Source of the DNA: Acinetobacter sp. C32I | Lineage (GTDB): Bacteria; Pseudomonadota; Gammaproteobacteria; Pseudomonadales; Moraxellaceae | Assembly: GCF_023702715.1 (NCBI RefSeq) | Contig: NZ_CP098480.1 | Span: 310,001 to 374,000, forward strand | DNA length: 64,000 nucleotides | Reading direction: 5' to 3' | Shown here: piece after piece, positions 25,668-35,400 of the stretch | Layout of the letters: each line of letters opens with the position of its first letter | Numbering within the stretch: position 1 is the stretch's first letter | Notes under the pieces: model-generated | The model's input: the letters and a program-made list of their open reading frames with translations, nothing else | What the model was told of the DNA's origin: nothing | Databases searched by the model: none | Translations under genes and position numbers: made by a program

Positions 25668-26296
25668 TGAAGAAAAATTATTTCGTATGTTTTTTTGTTC
25701 TTTTGTTGATACAAGTTTCAAGTGTGAATGCTTGTCTTGTTAATGATTTGAAAGAAAAAAATATGTATTTAATTCAGATTGGTAAAAATACTATTTTGAA
25801 TGGTTCACCTATCCAAATGTATGACTTAGTATCACGTTCTTGTAGTTTGGAATGTTATATGAATTTTTTGGATAAGAAAAATATTAGATTTTCTAAACAA
25901 GGTTCTCTTTTCTATATTGCAGAAAATGGCGGAACTACAATTCAAATTTTTTCAGCCAATCAACAATCATTTTCTGGCAGGGTAGTCTGTCCATCAAAAG
26001 CTAAGTATAAGTTATTACAATCACCAGATTATATAAAACTTCCCAAAGCAACTACGGACTTTCAAAGTGAAGATTATGGTGAAGTAAATAGAACGATGGT
26101 ATTCAAAAGCTTTAAGCGAATGGACTACCAAAATTTAATTAGTCAGCTGCAAAAAAAATCAAAAGTTAGTGATGTAAATGATGCATTTTCATATTTTGAT
26201 TTAGGTGAAGGTAATGAGATTAACTTGATTTTTGATGCTCGTAAATCAATCAGTACATTGGTTTTTGTTAATATTAAAAAAGGATCATTTAAATGA
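25664..26296 (+). CDS. Secreted hypothetical protein of the Tad operon
   Basis: A 210 aa exported protein of unknown family. The N-terminus MMKKNYFVCFFVLLLIQVSSVNA is a Sec signal peptide, followed by CLVND, and the mature part has three more Cys (RSCSLECYM, RVVCPS). Tightly coupled to its neighbours: the ATG overlaps the upstream stop by 4 bases and its stop overlaps the next start. The position among assembly genes suggests a periplasmic accessory of this pilus type. Confidence 0.6.
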   Translation: MMKKNYFVCFFVLLLIQVSSVNACLVNDLKEKNMYLIQIGKNTILNGSPIQMYDLVSRSCSLECYMNFLDKKNIRFSKQGSLFYIAENGGTTIQIFSANQQSFSGRVVCPSKAKYKLLQSPDYIKLPKATTDFQSEDYGEVNRTMVFKSFKRMDYQNLISQLQKKSKVSDVNDAFSYFDLGEGNEINLIFDARKSISTLVFVNIKKGSFK

Positions 26297-26493
26297 GAAA
26301 TAAATTAAATGGTAATACATCAACAGAATACTTAATCTGTTTGACCTTTGTCTTTATTATACTGGTAGGGCCATTATTACTTGGGAATGGTATTTTTGGA
26401 GATAAAAGTATATTTCTAATTTTTAAGAATGCATATGAACTATTTATGAATAAATTTAATGCAACAATTTTGAATATGGATGCAATCCCATAA
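26293..26493 (+). CDS. Small pilin-like peptide
   Basis: A 66 aa protein with a pilin-like N-terminus: MRNKLNG, then NTSTEYLICLTFVFIILVG. A Gly precedes the likely cleavage site, Glu-Tyr sits at +5/+6 and a hydrophobic helix follows, similar to the Flp motif (MTEYIIIV). It overlaps the genes on both sides by 1-4 bases, so it is in the same translational unit. A minor pilin or pseudopilin is the most likely role. Confidence 0.6.
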   Translation: MRNKLNGNTSTEYLICLTFVFIILVGPLLLGNGIFGDKSIFLIFKNAYELFMNKFNATILNMDAIP

Positions 26494-27329
26494 TGAATTT
26501 ACCGAATATTAATAAAAAGTTTGTGGCACTTCTTGTTTCAATTTTAGTTGGAGTATTAAGTATCTGGGGGTTTAAGACAGCTTTCGATCATAAAGTAGAA
26601 AGTATGACGCAAAAGGGTCCTGAAGTTGCATATGTCGTTGCAAGTAAAGAGCTTTTAGCTGGAGGTCTGATTTCGACAGATACCGTTTCACAAAGGAATA
26701 TTCCATCAGATTACCAGCAGTCTAATGCAGTTTTGGCTACTGATTTTGGTTCAATTGACGGATTACCATTAAAGGTAGATTTAAAACCTGGTGACATCAT
26801 TATGTATTCCATGGTCGATACTAAGAAAGATATAGCCAAACTCATTCCTCCAGGAAGAAGAGCATTAACGATTCCTGTTGATGATGAAAGCTCAATTTCA
26901 ACAATGCTTAAACCAGGCGACTTAATTGATTTAATGGTGACACTGCAAAGTGCAGAGAAAACAGCAACAGTGCCTTTAATGCAAGGTGTCAAGATCTTAG
27001 CGACGGGTAAGCAAACAGATGTAAGTGATGAAGTGAGCGGGACTACGGGTTATACCAATATTACTTTAGATGTAAGTGCTGATGATGCGAAAAATATTAC
27101 CTTAGCTGCAAGCATGGGGCGAATTTCGGCGATATTAAGAAATCCTGATGATCAAGTCATGAGTGATACCAGTGGTTTTATACAGCTTATTAATACTCAA
27201 AAAGAGCAAGCCAGTAAAAATGTGCAACCAATTTCGATGCCAACAATTAGACCAGAAATAAGGTCTGAGATTAAAACAAATAGCAGTCGTTCAGGTTTTA
27301 ATATTATCTATGGAAATAAAGATGAATAA
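26493..27329 (+). CDS. cpaB: CpaB/RcpC pilus assembly protein
   Basis: A 278 aa periplasmic protein with one N-terminal helix (FVALLVSILVGVLSIWGF). It has a SAF-like domain at about residues 45-110 (VVASKELLAGGLISTDTVSQ, then GLPLKVDLKPGDIIM) followed by the RcpC/CpaB domain (IPPGRRALTIPVDDESSIST, MLKPGDLIDLMVTLQ). CpaB proteins act with the CpaC secretin and may bind peptidoglycan or gate the pore. Its start overlaps the stop of the small pilin-like peptide; its 3' end overlaps cpaC. Confidence 0.88.
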   Translation: MNLPNINKKFVALLVSILVGVLSIWGFKTAFDHKVESMTQKGPEVAYVVASKELLAGGLISTDTVSQRNIPSDYQQSNAVLATDFGSIDGLPLKVDLKPGDIIMYSMVDTKKDIAKLIPPGRRALTIPVDDESSISTMLKPGDLIDLMVTLQSAEKTATVPLMQGVKILATGKQTDVSDEVSGTTGYTNITLDVSADDAKNITLAASMGRISAILRNPDDQVMSDTSGFIQLINTQKEQASKNVQPISMPTIRPEIRSEIKTNSSRSGFNIIYGNKDE

Positions 27330-28671
27330 ATTTGTTGGTTATCACAATTTTAAAAGTGCTTATCTACCTTTTCTTATGTGCTTAATAGCAGTCAACTCAC
27401 ATGCAATGTCAGATCAGCTTTACATTGGTGAAACGATTTATTTGAATGATCCAACAGTTACCGATGTAGTAATTGGAAATGATCAAATTGTCAAAGCTAA
27501 AAAAGTAGGGAACAAAGGTATTGCCTTAACCGGGGTAGCTGCTGGTGACACAACGTTAAAGGTTTGGAACGGTAACCGTTATTTCACATCGGAAATTCAT
27601 GTTTATCCAAGTAATGTAAAGAAAACGCTTGAAGATTTGCAGACTGCGTTAAGAGATATACCAAAATTATCTATACAGCTAGTGGGAGATAATGTCGTAT
27701 TACAGGGTAAAGACTTAACTCTTGAGGAAAAAGAAAGAGTAGATGGCTATGCCTCTCTTTTTAAAAATGTCGTTAACTTGGCGAAGACAAAGGAAAATAA
27801 CCTCCAAGAAAAACAAAAAATGATTTACTTGGATGTTCGAATTGTTGAGATATCAACATCTTCGACCAAAGAAATTGGGATTAAGTGGAACACTGCATCA
27901 GTCGACGGACCAAAGTTTGGCGTACTTGGTGATTTTAAACGGAGTGATATTTTCACCGGTTCAAATCATCCTTTGGCAGAGCAGATTGCACCTTTAGCAA
28001 AGATTAGTCCTTTTCAAACATATTTCGGTTTAGCAAGTTTTATTGATAGTAAAATCAATTTGTTGCAAGAAAATGGCACAGCTAAAATTATCGCCCGTCC
28101 GTTACTATCTTGTAAAAATGGTGGGAATGCGACATTCCTTTCAGGAGGTCAAATCCCTTACCAGTCTTCTGGTGCAACAGGTACTCCATCTATAGAGTTT
28201 AAAGACTATGGTATTAAATTAGATATCAATCCAACCATTTCAAATGATGGGATCGTTGCCAAAATTCTAGCCGAAGTGAGTACGATTGATCAGTCTGTAC
28301 AGGTTTCTGGAGTGCCGGGTTTTTTGACAAGAAGAACTGAAACTGAATTTGTTGTGGGGCAAGGGCAAACACTAGTCCTCAGTGGATTAGTTGGGGCGGA
28401 GAAAAATGGGGGCGAAAGTGCAGTCCCAGGATTAGGAAAAATTCCATTATTAGGTAATTTATTTAAAAGTAAATCTAATCGAATTAAGCAAAATGAGTTG
28501 GTCTTTTTCGTAACACCTTATGTGTATGAAAATGAATTTGAAATGAAGATGGGTGGAATTGGTCGTGATGCTGATGGTGTTGTGAAATCTGAATTAGGTT
28601 CAGGCTTAATGATACCAAATGACTATAAATTAAAAGATGAGCAGACTGATGAAACTGAAAATAAAAAATAA
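27322..28671 (+). CDS. cpaC: CpaC/RcpA secretin
   Basis: Outer-membrane secretin channel of the Tad system, 449 aa. I choose ATG 27322 (signal peptide with AVNSHAM cleavage) over 27310. An N-terminal pilus/T2SS N-domain (IGETIYLNDPTVTDVVIGN, GVAAGDTTLKVWN) is followed by a BON-like region and the secretin C-terminal domain with GQGQTLVLSGLVG, VPGLGKIPLLGNLF and the ELVFFVTPYVYE end. No lipobox is present, so a separate pilotin may be used. The end overlaps the CpaF start. Confidence 0.9.
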   Translation: MNKFVGYHNFKSAYLPFLMCLIAVNSHAMSDQLYIGETIYLNDPTVTDVVIGNDQIVKAKKVGNKGIALTGVAAGDTTLKVWNGNRYFTSEIHVYPSNVKKTLEDLQTALRDIPKLSIQLVGDNVVLQGKDLTLEEKERVDGYASLFKNVVNLAKTKENNLQEKQKMIYLDVRIVEISTSSTKEIGIKWNTASVDGPKFGVLGDFKRSDIFTGSNHPLAEQIAPLAKISPFQTYFGLASFIDSKINLLQENGTAKIIARPLLSCKNGGNATFLSGGQIPYQSSGATGTPSIEFKDYGIKLDINPTISNDGIVAKILAEVSTIDQSVQVSGVPGFLTRRTETEFVVGQGQTLVLSGLVGAEKNGGESAVPGLGKIPLLGNLFKSKSNRIKQNELVFFVTPYVYENEFEMKMGGIGRDADGVVKSELGSGLMIPNDYKLKDEQTDETENKK

Positions 28672-30358
28672 GAATCAAGAGTCGATACTGGCATTTGAAA
28701 AATCAGAAATTCTCATTGGGAAATCCAAGAATTGTGATTTGCAATTAAAAGGATGGTTTATTGCTGACCAGCATTGCTCAATTAAAAAATTGAGTGGTGG
28801 CTATGTTGTAGAAGATTTAAATCGTGGTGCGAATGGCACTGTGGTTAACAATCGCAAGGTTGATTTCTATGGGCCAATCAATCTCCAAGAGGATAGTATT
28901 GTTGTTGGTGGCTATACCATTCATTTATTAGAAGATGATGTCGAAAAAAGCGATATAAAAGTTGTTAATCTTGAATCCATAGATCACCGAGTATTGGATA
29001 ATTTAAAGGATGTTCCTGAAGATGAGGCTGTCTATAGCACTCAAATTACCAATATTCCATATAACTCCAAAACCTATAAAAATCTTGAAGTAGAATGGAT
29101 TCAGATTCTTCGGGAAAAATTAGTTAAGCAAATGGATCTTCGGCGTAAGGATATTAATGCCATGACGCCAGAAGAGCTTAAGCAAGAGACTTTGACCAGT
29201 TTGGATCAGGTTTTATTTGATATTGATGGGGATTTACCACAGATATTGAATATTGATAGATTGAAACAGAAGATTATCAATGAAGCAATTGGACTAGGCC
29301 CACTTGAGGAACTATTGAGTAATTCACAAGTAACGGAAATTATGGTGAATGCCAAGGACGAAATCTTTATAGAACAGTCTGGAAAAATTGTAAAAAGTGA
29401 TTTGGAGTTTACTAGTAATAAGGCGATTTTAGATGTCATTGAAAGAATTGTAACTCCTTTAGGACGACGAATTGATGAAAGCTCGCCGATGGTTGATGCA
29501 AGACTTAAGGATGGGTCTCGTGTAAATGCGATTATCCCTCCGCTTGCCATTAAAGGGCCTACAATTACGATTCGTAAATTCCCTGAAAAGCGAATTTTGA
29601 TTGAGGACTTGGTTGGCTATTTTAGTCTTGACGATGACATGGCTGATTTTTTAAAGCTATGCGTGGCTGCGAAAAAGAATATCCTTATTTCTGGAGGGAC
29701 CGGCTCAGGAAAAACGACATTATTAAATGTCCTTGCTAGTTTCATTCCTCATGGTGAACGTGTGATTACCATTGAGGATGCAGCCGAGTTAAAACTTGAC
29801 CATGATCATCTTATTTCATTAGAAGCTCGTCCTGGCAATAATGAAGGTAAAGGAACGATTCATATTCGAGATCTAGTCAAAAACTCATTACGTATGCGAC
29901 CTGACCGAATTGTGATTGGTGAGTGTCGTGGTCCAGAAGCCTTAGACATGTTACAAGCAATGAATACTGGCCATGAAGGTTCACTCTCGACATTACATGC
30001 CAATACACCTCGTGATGCAATTGCTCGTTTAGAAACAATGATTATGATGGCAGGTATGGATTTACCCTTGAATGCGATTCGTGAACAAATTGCATCTGCT
30101 GTAGATATTTTGATTCAACAGTCTCGGTTTTCATGCGGTTCCCGAAAAATCACTTATATCACTGAAGTTACTGGAATTGAGAGTGGAAAAATACAACTTC
30201 AAGATATTTATAAATTTGAGAAAACTGGGCTAGATGCTGAATCGCAAAAAACCAAAGGGCAGTTTGGAGCAACAGGACTGATCCCAACTTTTTTACAAGA
30301 ATTAAGAGAGTCTGGATACAAAATCGATATCTCTAAATTTCAAAGCAATGGGTTATAA
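28637..30358 (+). CDS. cpaF: FHA domain-CpaF/TadA pilus assembly ATPase
   Basis: Secretion ATPase of the GspE/VirB11 superfamily that powers Tad pilus assembly, 573 aa. The N-terminal 100 residues form an FHA-like domain (ILIGKSKNCDLQL, then DQHCSI and GTVVNN). The CpaF core has RRIDESSPMVDARLKDGSRV, the Walker A GGTGSGKT near residue 355, a Walker B-type ITIEDAAELKL, RPDRIVIGECRGPEALDML and HEGSLSTLHANTPRDAIAR. In the FHA part, the usual Gly-Arg and Ser-Arg-x-His are Gly-Lys and Ala-Asp-Gln-His, so phosphothreonine binding may be weak. The ATG at 28649 is an alternative start. Confidence 0.92.
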   Translation: MSRLMKLKIKNKNQESILAFEKSEILIGKSKNCDLQLKGWFIADQHCSIKKLSGGYVVEDLNRGANGTVVNNRKVDFYGPINLQEDSIVVGGYTIHLLEDDVEKSDIKVVNLESIDHRVLDNLKDVPEDEAVYSTQITNIPYNSKTYKNLEVEWIQILREKLVKQMDLRRKDINAMTPEELKQETLTSLDQVLFDIDGDLPQILNIDRLKQKIINEAIGLGPLEELLSNSQVTEIMVNAKDEIFIEQSGKIVKSDLEFTSNKAILDVIERIVTPLGRRIDESSPMVDARLKDGSRVNAIIPPLAIKGPTITIRKFPEKRILIEDLVGYFSLDDDMADFLKLCVAAKKNILISGGTGSGKTTLLNVLASFIPHGERVITIEDAAELKLDHDHLISLEARPGNNEGKGTIHIRDLVKNSLRMRPDRIVIGECRGPEALDMLQAMNTGHEGSLSTLHANTPRDAIARLETMIMMAGMDLPLNAIREQIASAVDILIQQSRFSCGSRKITYITEVTGIESGKIQLQDIYKFEKTGLDAESQKTKGQFGATGLIPTFLQELRESGYKIDISKFQSNGL

Positions 30359-31195
30359 ATGTATATTTATTTAATCTTAATCGCTGCTGTTATTGTTTTT
30401 TTGACCTACTATCTGATTGTTTCAGAGGGTATCACCTCTGTTTTCCTGAGAAAAACGTCTAAGCTAGAAGAACAACTGAACTTAAGTTATGTATTCTTAA
30501 ATTTAAAGAAGATTCTTTTTCTTTATTTCTTGTTGTTAATTATCATTTTTGCAGCAATTTTTTTCCTTTTTAAGTTCAGTGTACTCTATATTTTTGCTGC
30601 AATTTTTTTAGCAATTTTACCTTTTATAATCATCAAGAGATTTAAAAAACAACAGCTTGAAAAAATTGAGCAACAGTTACCTGATGCACTTATGTTGATA
30701 GCAGGAGGACTTCGCTCAGGCGCAAGCTTGAGTACGGCATTATTCCAGCTTACAAATGAATGTTTACCGCCATTAAAAAATGAAATTGCATTCATTATTA
30801 AAGAGCAGAAGGTTGGGCTACCTTTGAGTGATGCGCTGCTAAATTTTCAAAAACGTATGCCAATAAACGCAGTAGTGTTAATGACCACAAGTATTCGAAT
30901 CGCACTCGAAACAGGTGGAGAGTTAGCTGAGACTCTGACTAAGGCAGCAGAAACCTTACGCCAAATTAACCAATCAGAAGGAAAAATCAAAGCCCTAACC
31001 GCACAAGGAAAAATGCAGGCTTGGGTAGTTGGATTAATGCCTATTGCTTTGATTTTTGTGTTGTGTCAAATGGAACCTGAGGCAATGGATAAATTATGGT
31101 CCACACCAGCAGGATGGATTGCTTTAACAGGAATCCTAATATTTGAGGTGTTTGGCATGATTTTTATTCGAAAAATTGTAGATATAGACGTATAA
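30359..31195 (+). CDS. tadB: TadB inner-membrane platform protein
   Basis: A 278 aa membrane protein with a type II secretion F (T2SSF) domain. Two N-terminal helices precede KIEQQLPDALMLIAGGLRSG, ASLSTALFQLTNE, RIALETGGELAETLTKAAET and two C-terminal helices. It begins one base after the ATPase stop and one base before TadC. TadB and TadC form the inner-membrane platform that CpaF drives. Confidence 0.88.
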   Translation: MYIYLILIAAVIVFLTYYLIVSEGITSVFLRKTSKLEEQLNLSYVFLNLKKILFLYFLLLIIIFAAIFFLFKFSVLYIFAAIFLAILPFIIIKRFKKQQLEKIEQQLPDALMLIAGGLRSGASLSTALFQLTNECLPPLKNEIAFIIKEQKVGLPLSDALLNFQKRMPINAVVLMTTSIRIALETGGELAETLTKAAETLRQINQSEGKIKALTAQGKMQAWVVGLMPIALIFVLCQMEPEAMDKLWSTPAGWIALTGILIFEVFGMIFIRKIVDIDV

Positions 31196-31196
31196 C

Positions 31197-32072
31197 ATGA
31201 ATGATCTAATTTTATATGCTTGTTTTCTTGGCTTAGGTGGAGTTATCTCTTTCCTCTGTTGGCAAGTTTTTAGTTTTATTTACGCAGTACCCGATGAAAA
31301 TAGGGAATATTTGGATAAGCCTCCATTTCTTTTTTATATCCTATGGGGTTTGATAAAAGCAGTCTCATTCTATATTAAGCCATTTATATCAAAAAAAATG
31401 GAAGACAGTCTGAGCAAAAAAATTATTTATGCTGGTTATGATTATGTCTTTAAACCAAGTGAGATTATAGCTTCACAGATTGTTTTTAGTTTTGTATTTA
31501 CACTAATCTCATTAGTTATATTATATTTGTCTGGTGTAGAACTTATATATAGTGCTGCATTTGGACTTTATGGATTGATTTATCCTGTACTTTGGTTAAA
31601 AAGCCAAAAGAAAAAAAGAGAGAATCTTATTCTTAAAGAAATACCATTTTTTTTAGATATCATTGTTTTATGTGTAGAAGCAGGTCTTACTCTCGTTAAT
31701 GCTTTGGATCAAGCTGTTACTAAGGCGGTCAAAAGTCCAACACGTAATGAGTTTTCAAGAGTACTTGCCGATATACGTAAGGGTATTCCAAAAAATGATG
31801 CTCTAAGAAATATGACACAGCGGGTAGATCAACCCTCTGTGCAAAACTTGGTATCGGCTATTATTCAAGCCGAAAATATGGGGATGAACCTTGGACCAAT
31901 CTTACGCGGTCAAGCAGAGCAGAGGCGAGTTGAACGTTTTCTACGTGCCGAGAAGTTGGCATTAGAAGCTCCTGTAAAAATGCTTTTTCCGTTAGTCGCT
32001 TTTATTTTCCCATGTACATTTATTGTTATTGGTTTCCCACTTTATATCATGATGAAGGATGCGTTTGGCTAA
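31197..32072 (+). CDS. tadC: TadC inner-membrane platform protein
   Basis: A 291 aa T2SSF-domain protein, the partner of TadB. It has N-terminal helices (LILYACFLGLGGVISFLCW), the cytoplasmic PFFLDIIVLCVEAGLTLVNA, GIPKNDALRNMTQRV and MGMNLGPILRGQAEQRRVER, then a C-terminal helix ending FPLYIMMKDAFG. Its 3' end overlaps the DUF192 frame. Confidence 0.88.
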   Translation: MNDLILYACFLGLGGVISFLCWQVFSFIYAVPDENREYLDKPPFLFYILWGLIKAVSFYIKPFISKKMEDSLSKKIIYAGYDYVFKPSEIIASQIVFSFVFTLISLVILYLSGVELIYSAAFGLYGLIYPVLWLKSQKKKRENLILKEIPFFLDIIVLCVEAGLTLVNALDQAVTKAVKSPTRNEFSRVLADIRKGIPKNDALRNMTQRVDQPSVQNLVSAIIQAENMGMNLGPILRGQAEQRRVERFLRAEKLALEAPVKMLFPLVAFIFPCTFIVIGFPLYIMMKDAFG

Positions 32073-32403
32073 TATGTATTTAAATCAGAGTGGTGAAAAA
32101 TTTGAAATTCTAGTTGCTAAAAGTTTTCTTGCTAGAGCTGGTGGTCTTTTATTTAGAAAAAAATTGATGTCTAGACAATGTTTATTAATAACGCCTTGTC
32201 GATCAATTCATACCATTGGTATGCGTTATAGTATTGATATTATATTTATAGATGCCTTTGGTTATATTACTGATATTCACTATGATGTTAAACCGTTTAA
32301 AGTGGTTTCAGCCTCCGCAAATGCTTGTTCTGTAGTTGAGTTTTTGGGTGGAACTTTAAGTCAGTTTGATCTTGATGAAAATAGGTCGTTATTCAGATTT
32401 TAA
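32059..32403 (+). CDS. DUF192 family protein
   Basis: A 114 aa protein of the DUF192 family: LARAGGLLFRKKLMSRQCLL, then SIHTIGMRYSIDIIFID and a C-terminal ANACSVVEFLGGTLSQFDLD. No signal peptide is seen, unlike many DUF192 proteins. It overlaps TadC; a second ATG at 32074 may be the true start. Its function is unknown. Being the last pilus-side gene before RHS3, it may be an accessory of this system. Confidence 0.75.
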   Translation: MRLANMYLNQSGEKFEILVAKSFLARAGGLLFRKKLMSRQCLLITPCRSIHTIGMRYSIDIIFIDAFGYITDIHYDVKPFKVVSASANACSVVEFLGGTLSQFDLDENRSLFRF

Positions 32404-32496
32404 TAAGCTGATTAAAATAAAATATTTTATAATTTTTTGTATTGTGAAAGTGTAATAAAACCAGATAGCGCTAGTTTAAGAAATAATAGGTGTCCA

Positions 32497-35400
32497 GTGT
32501 ACTCAAACCAATTTTTTGTGAGATCAGGATTAAAAAGAATAATAGCAATCAGCTTATTTCTATTATTTACGCAAACTGCTGCACATGCAGAGGTTGATCA
32601 AGTATGCCGAGCTTGGTTTGGGACACTGGGCATATCTAAAGGGGATCAGCAATGCAGTGCGAAATGTGTAGCAGGTGAAGTTGGTATGGCAACATATAGT
32701 TGCCCAAATCAGTGTGATGAATTGTGCACTGAACATAATGCTTGCCCTGAAGGGACTAAAGCTGTGTTTGGTCAACATACAACAGCGACGTGTTTACCTG
32801 TTTATGAAACAAAAAAAGATAAAGGTAAAAGCTGTGATGGCTTGGGAAATCCATGTTCAGTCAGTACTGGAAATAAGTTTCAAATTGAAACGGATTGGAA
32901 GGCACCAATAGGGCCTTTAGAAATCACCCGTGTTTATAATAGCTTGTTTTCGGATCAAATCTTTCCTGATAATACTCCTTTTGGTTCAACTCGCGCATGG
33001 ACACATAATTATGCCATGCGTTTGTATTTTAAATCATCGGCTTCAAATTTAGAGTCAGTGACTTTATGGCGAGAAGATGGGAAGGAAGTCATTGCAACTC
33101 CAAGGCAGGGGCGCTCTTCACCAATTGCTGGTACCACAGACTGGTATATTGATCCTGATATGAGTCTGGTTTTGACCCAATTGAATACTGGTTGGGAGGT
33201 TAAAAGTCTTAAAAACAATAAAGTCGAAATTTATGACAATAAAGGACGTCTGACACGAATTGAATATGCGGGTAACCAATACGTAAACGTCAGTTATCCT
33301 AATGCAACATCGGTAAGAGCCAATAGTATTACAGATCAGTTTGGTCGAAAGTTGACTTTGATTTATGATACTGAAGGCTACCTGAGCGCTATTAAATTGC
33401 CCAATGCTCAGAGTATTCAATATGGTTATAGTGGGAATACATTGTGGTCGGTTAGTCGACCTGCTTCAGGCATTCGTTATTATAGCTATAATGAAAGTTC
33501 TGCTGTTGCACCCTCAAGAAACCCATATTTACTTACGGGTATTAGTGATGAATTAGGAAATCGTTTTGCTAGCTATGCCTATGATGATTTTGATCGCGGG
33601 GTATTAACAGAACACGCTAATCAAACACAACAGTTTAGTTTTAACTATGCACAAGACAGTACGAGAGTTGTAGATCCTTACTCGACTGAGCGAGAGTATA
33701 GTTGTTCACGTATAGCGGGTACGCAGCACATTGGAACCGTGAAACGAGGTACGATCACAGAAAGTTCAACCGATTACGACAGTGCAGGTAATGTGATTCG
33801 TCATGAACAATCTGGGCGAGTCACAAGTTATGAATATGATACAACTCGAAACCTTGAAATAAAAAGAATTGAAGCTGTCGGGACAACTGAAGAACGGATA
33901 ACAACAACCCAATGGCACCCAACATTGGCATTACCTGTTGAAATACAAGAACCTTTACGCAGAATCCATTTTGATTATGATAATGCAGGCAATCTATTAT
34001 CTAGAACCATAGTAGATCGGTTGAGTAACAAAAGCCGAACTTGGACTTATCATTATAATAGCTTAGGTCAAATCCTAACGCTGACCGAGCCTACACAAAA
34101 CCAGACCAAATATGAATACGATAATGCTGGAAATTTGATCACTATTACAGATGCAGCAGGCTTCATCACCAGTTTCAGTGCTTATAACGCATTTGGACAA
34201 CCGAAAACTATTACATTACCGAATGGCCATAAAGTTACTTATAGTTATGACAATTTAGGGCGAGTCATTAAAACCGTAGAGACTCGTTTAAATCCAAGCT
34301 TTGAAACAAGTTATAACAGTACCAATAAAACAATTCAGTGGGCGCAATGGATTATTGACCTGATAAACCAATGGTGCCAAGCCCTTGGATTTGGTACACC
34401 ATTTAGTGATACAGGCACGACCAATCAAAGCTCAAGCACGTTGAGTTTAGCTGCAAGTCAGAATATGACAACCAGTTATGTTTATGATAATGCAGGTCAG
34501 CTTACTCAAGTGACGCTCCCTGATGGAGAAGTTTTTACTTATGAATATGACCAAGCACAGCGCCTGAGTTTAATTCGGGATAGTCTTGGAAATACGGTCA
34601 CGTATAGCCGAAATAATGCTGGAGCAATTACACATACAGAGATAAATGATAATTACAATAATCTGGTGCTTAAAACTGCGATGGTATATGACACCTTAGG
34701 GAGGGTAACTGAACAACTGGGTAATCATAATCAGCATGAGCAATTGAGTTATGACGATTTTAATCAATTAACTCAACAGCAAAATGCTTTAGGTCATATG
34801 AGTCAGTATCAATACGACGCATTAGGTAGACCCAAACAACAGACCAACCCAGCACAAGGGGTAATCCAATACCAATATGACAGTTTGGATCAGTTAAAAA
34901 CCGTCATGGATGCCAGAGGTAATATAACAACGTATAGTTATAATGCATTTGGTGACTTAGAAAGTGTACAAAGTCCAGATACTGGTTTGACCCGTTATCA
35001 ATATGATGATGCCGGGCGGTTATTTCAGTACACCGATAGCCAAAATATTGTTCATACATATAGCTATGATAACTTAGATCGTGTTACCCAAAAATTGGAT
35101 GGCGATGGCTCCAACCAGATTATAACCAAGTTTCAATACGATGCTGGTCAATATGGGCAAGGTGAACTCACTCAAATTAGTAATGCAGAGACAAGTATTC
35201 GCTATAACCGTGACAGTGCGGGTAATGTGGTTGAAAAGGTAATTGCCCTACAACCAAATCTGCCATTGCGAGTGCAATATTCTTATACAGCAGGTGGCAA
35301 GCTTGCCAATATTGTCTATCCAAGTGGATTAAAGATTACTTATAGTTATACCCAAGGCTTATTAAATGGTATTAGCTCAAGTACTGGTGGTAAGTTATTA

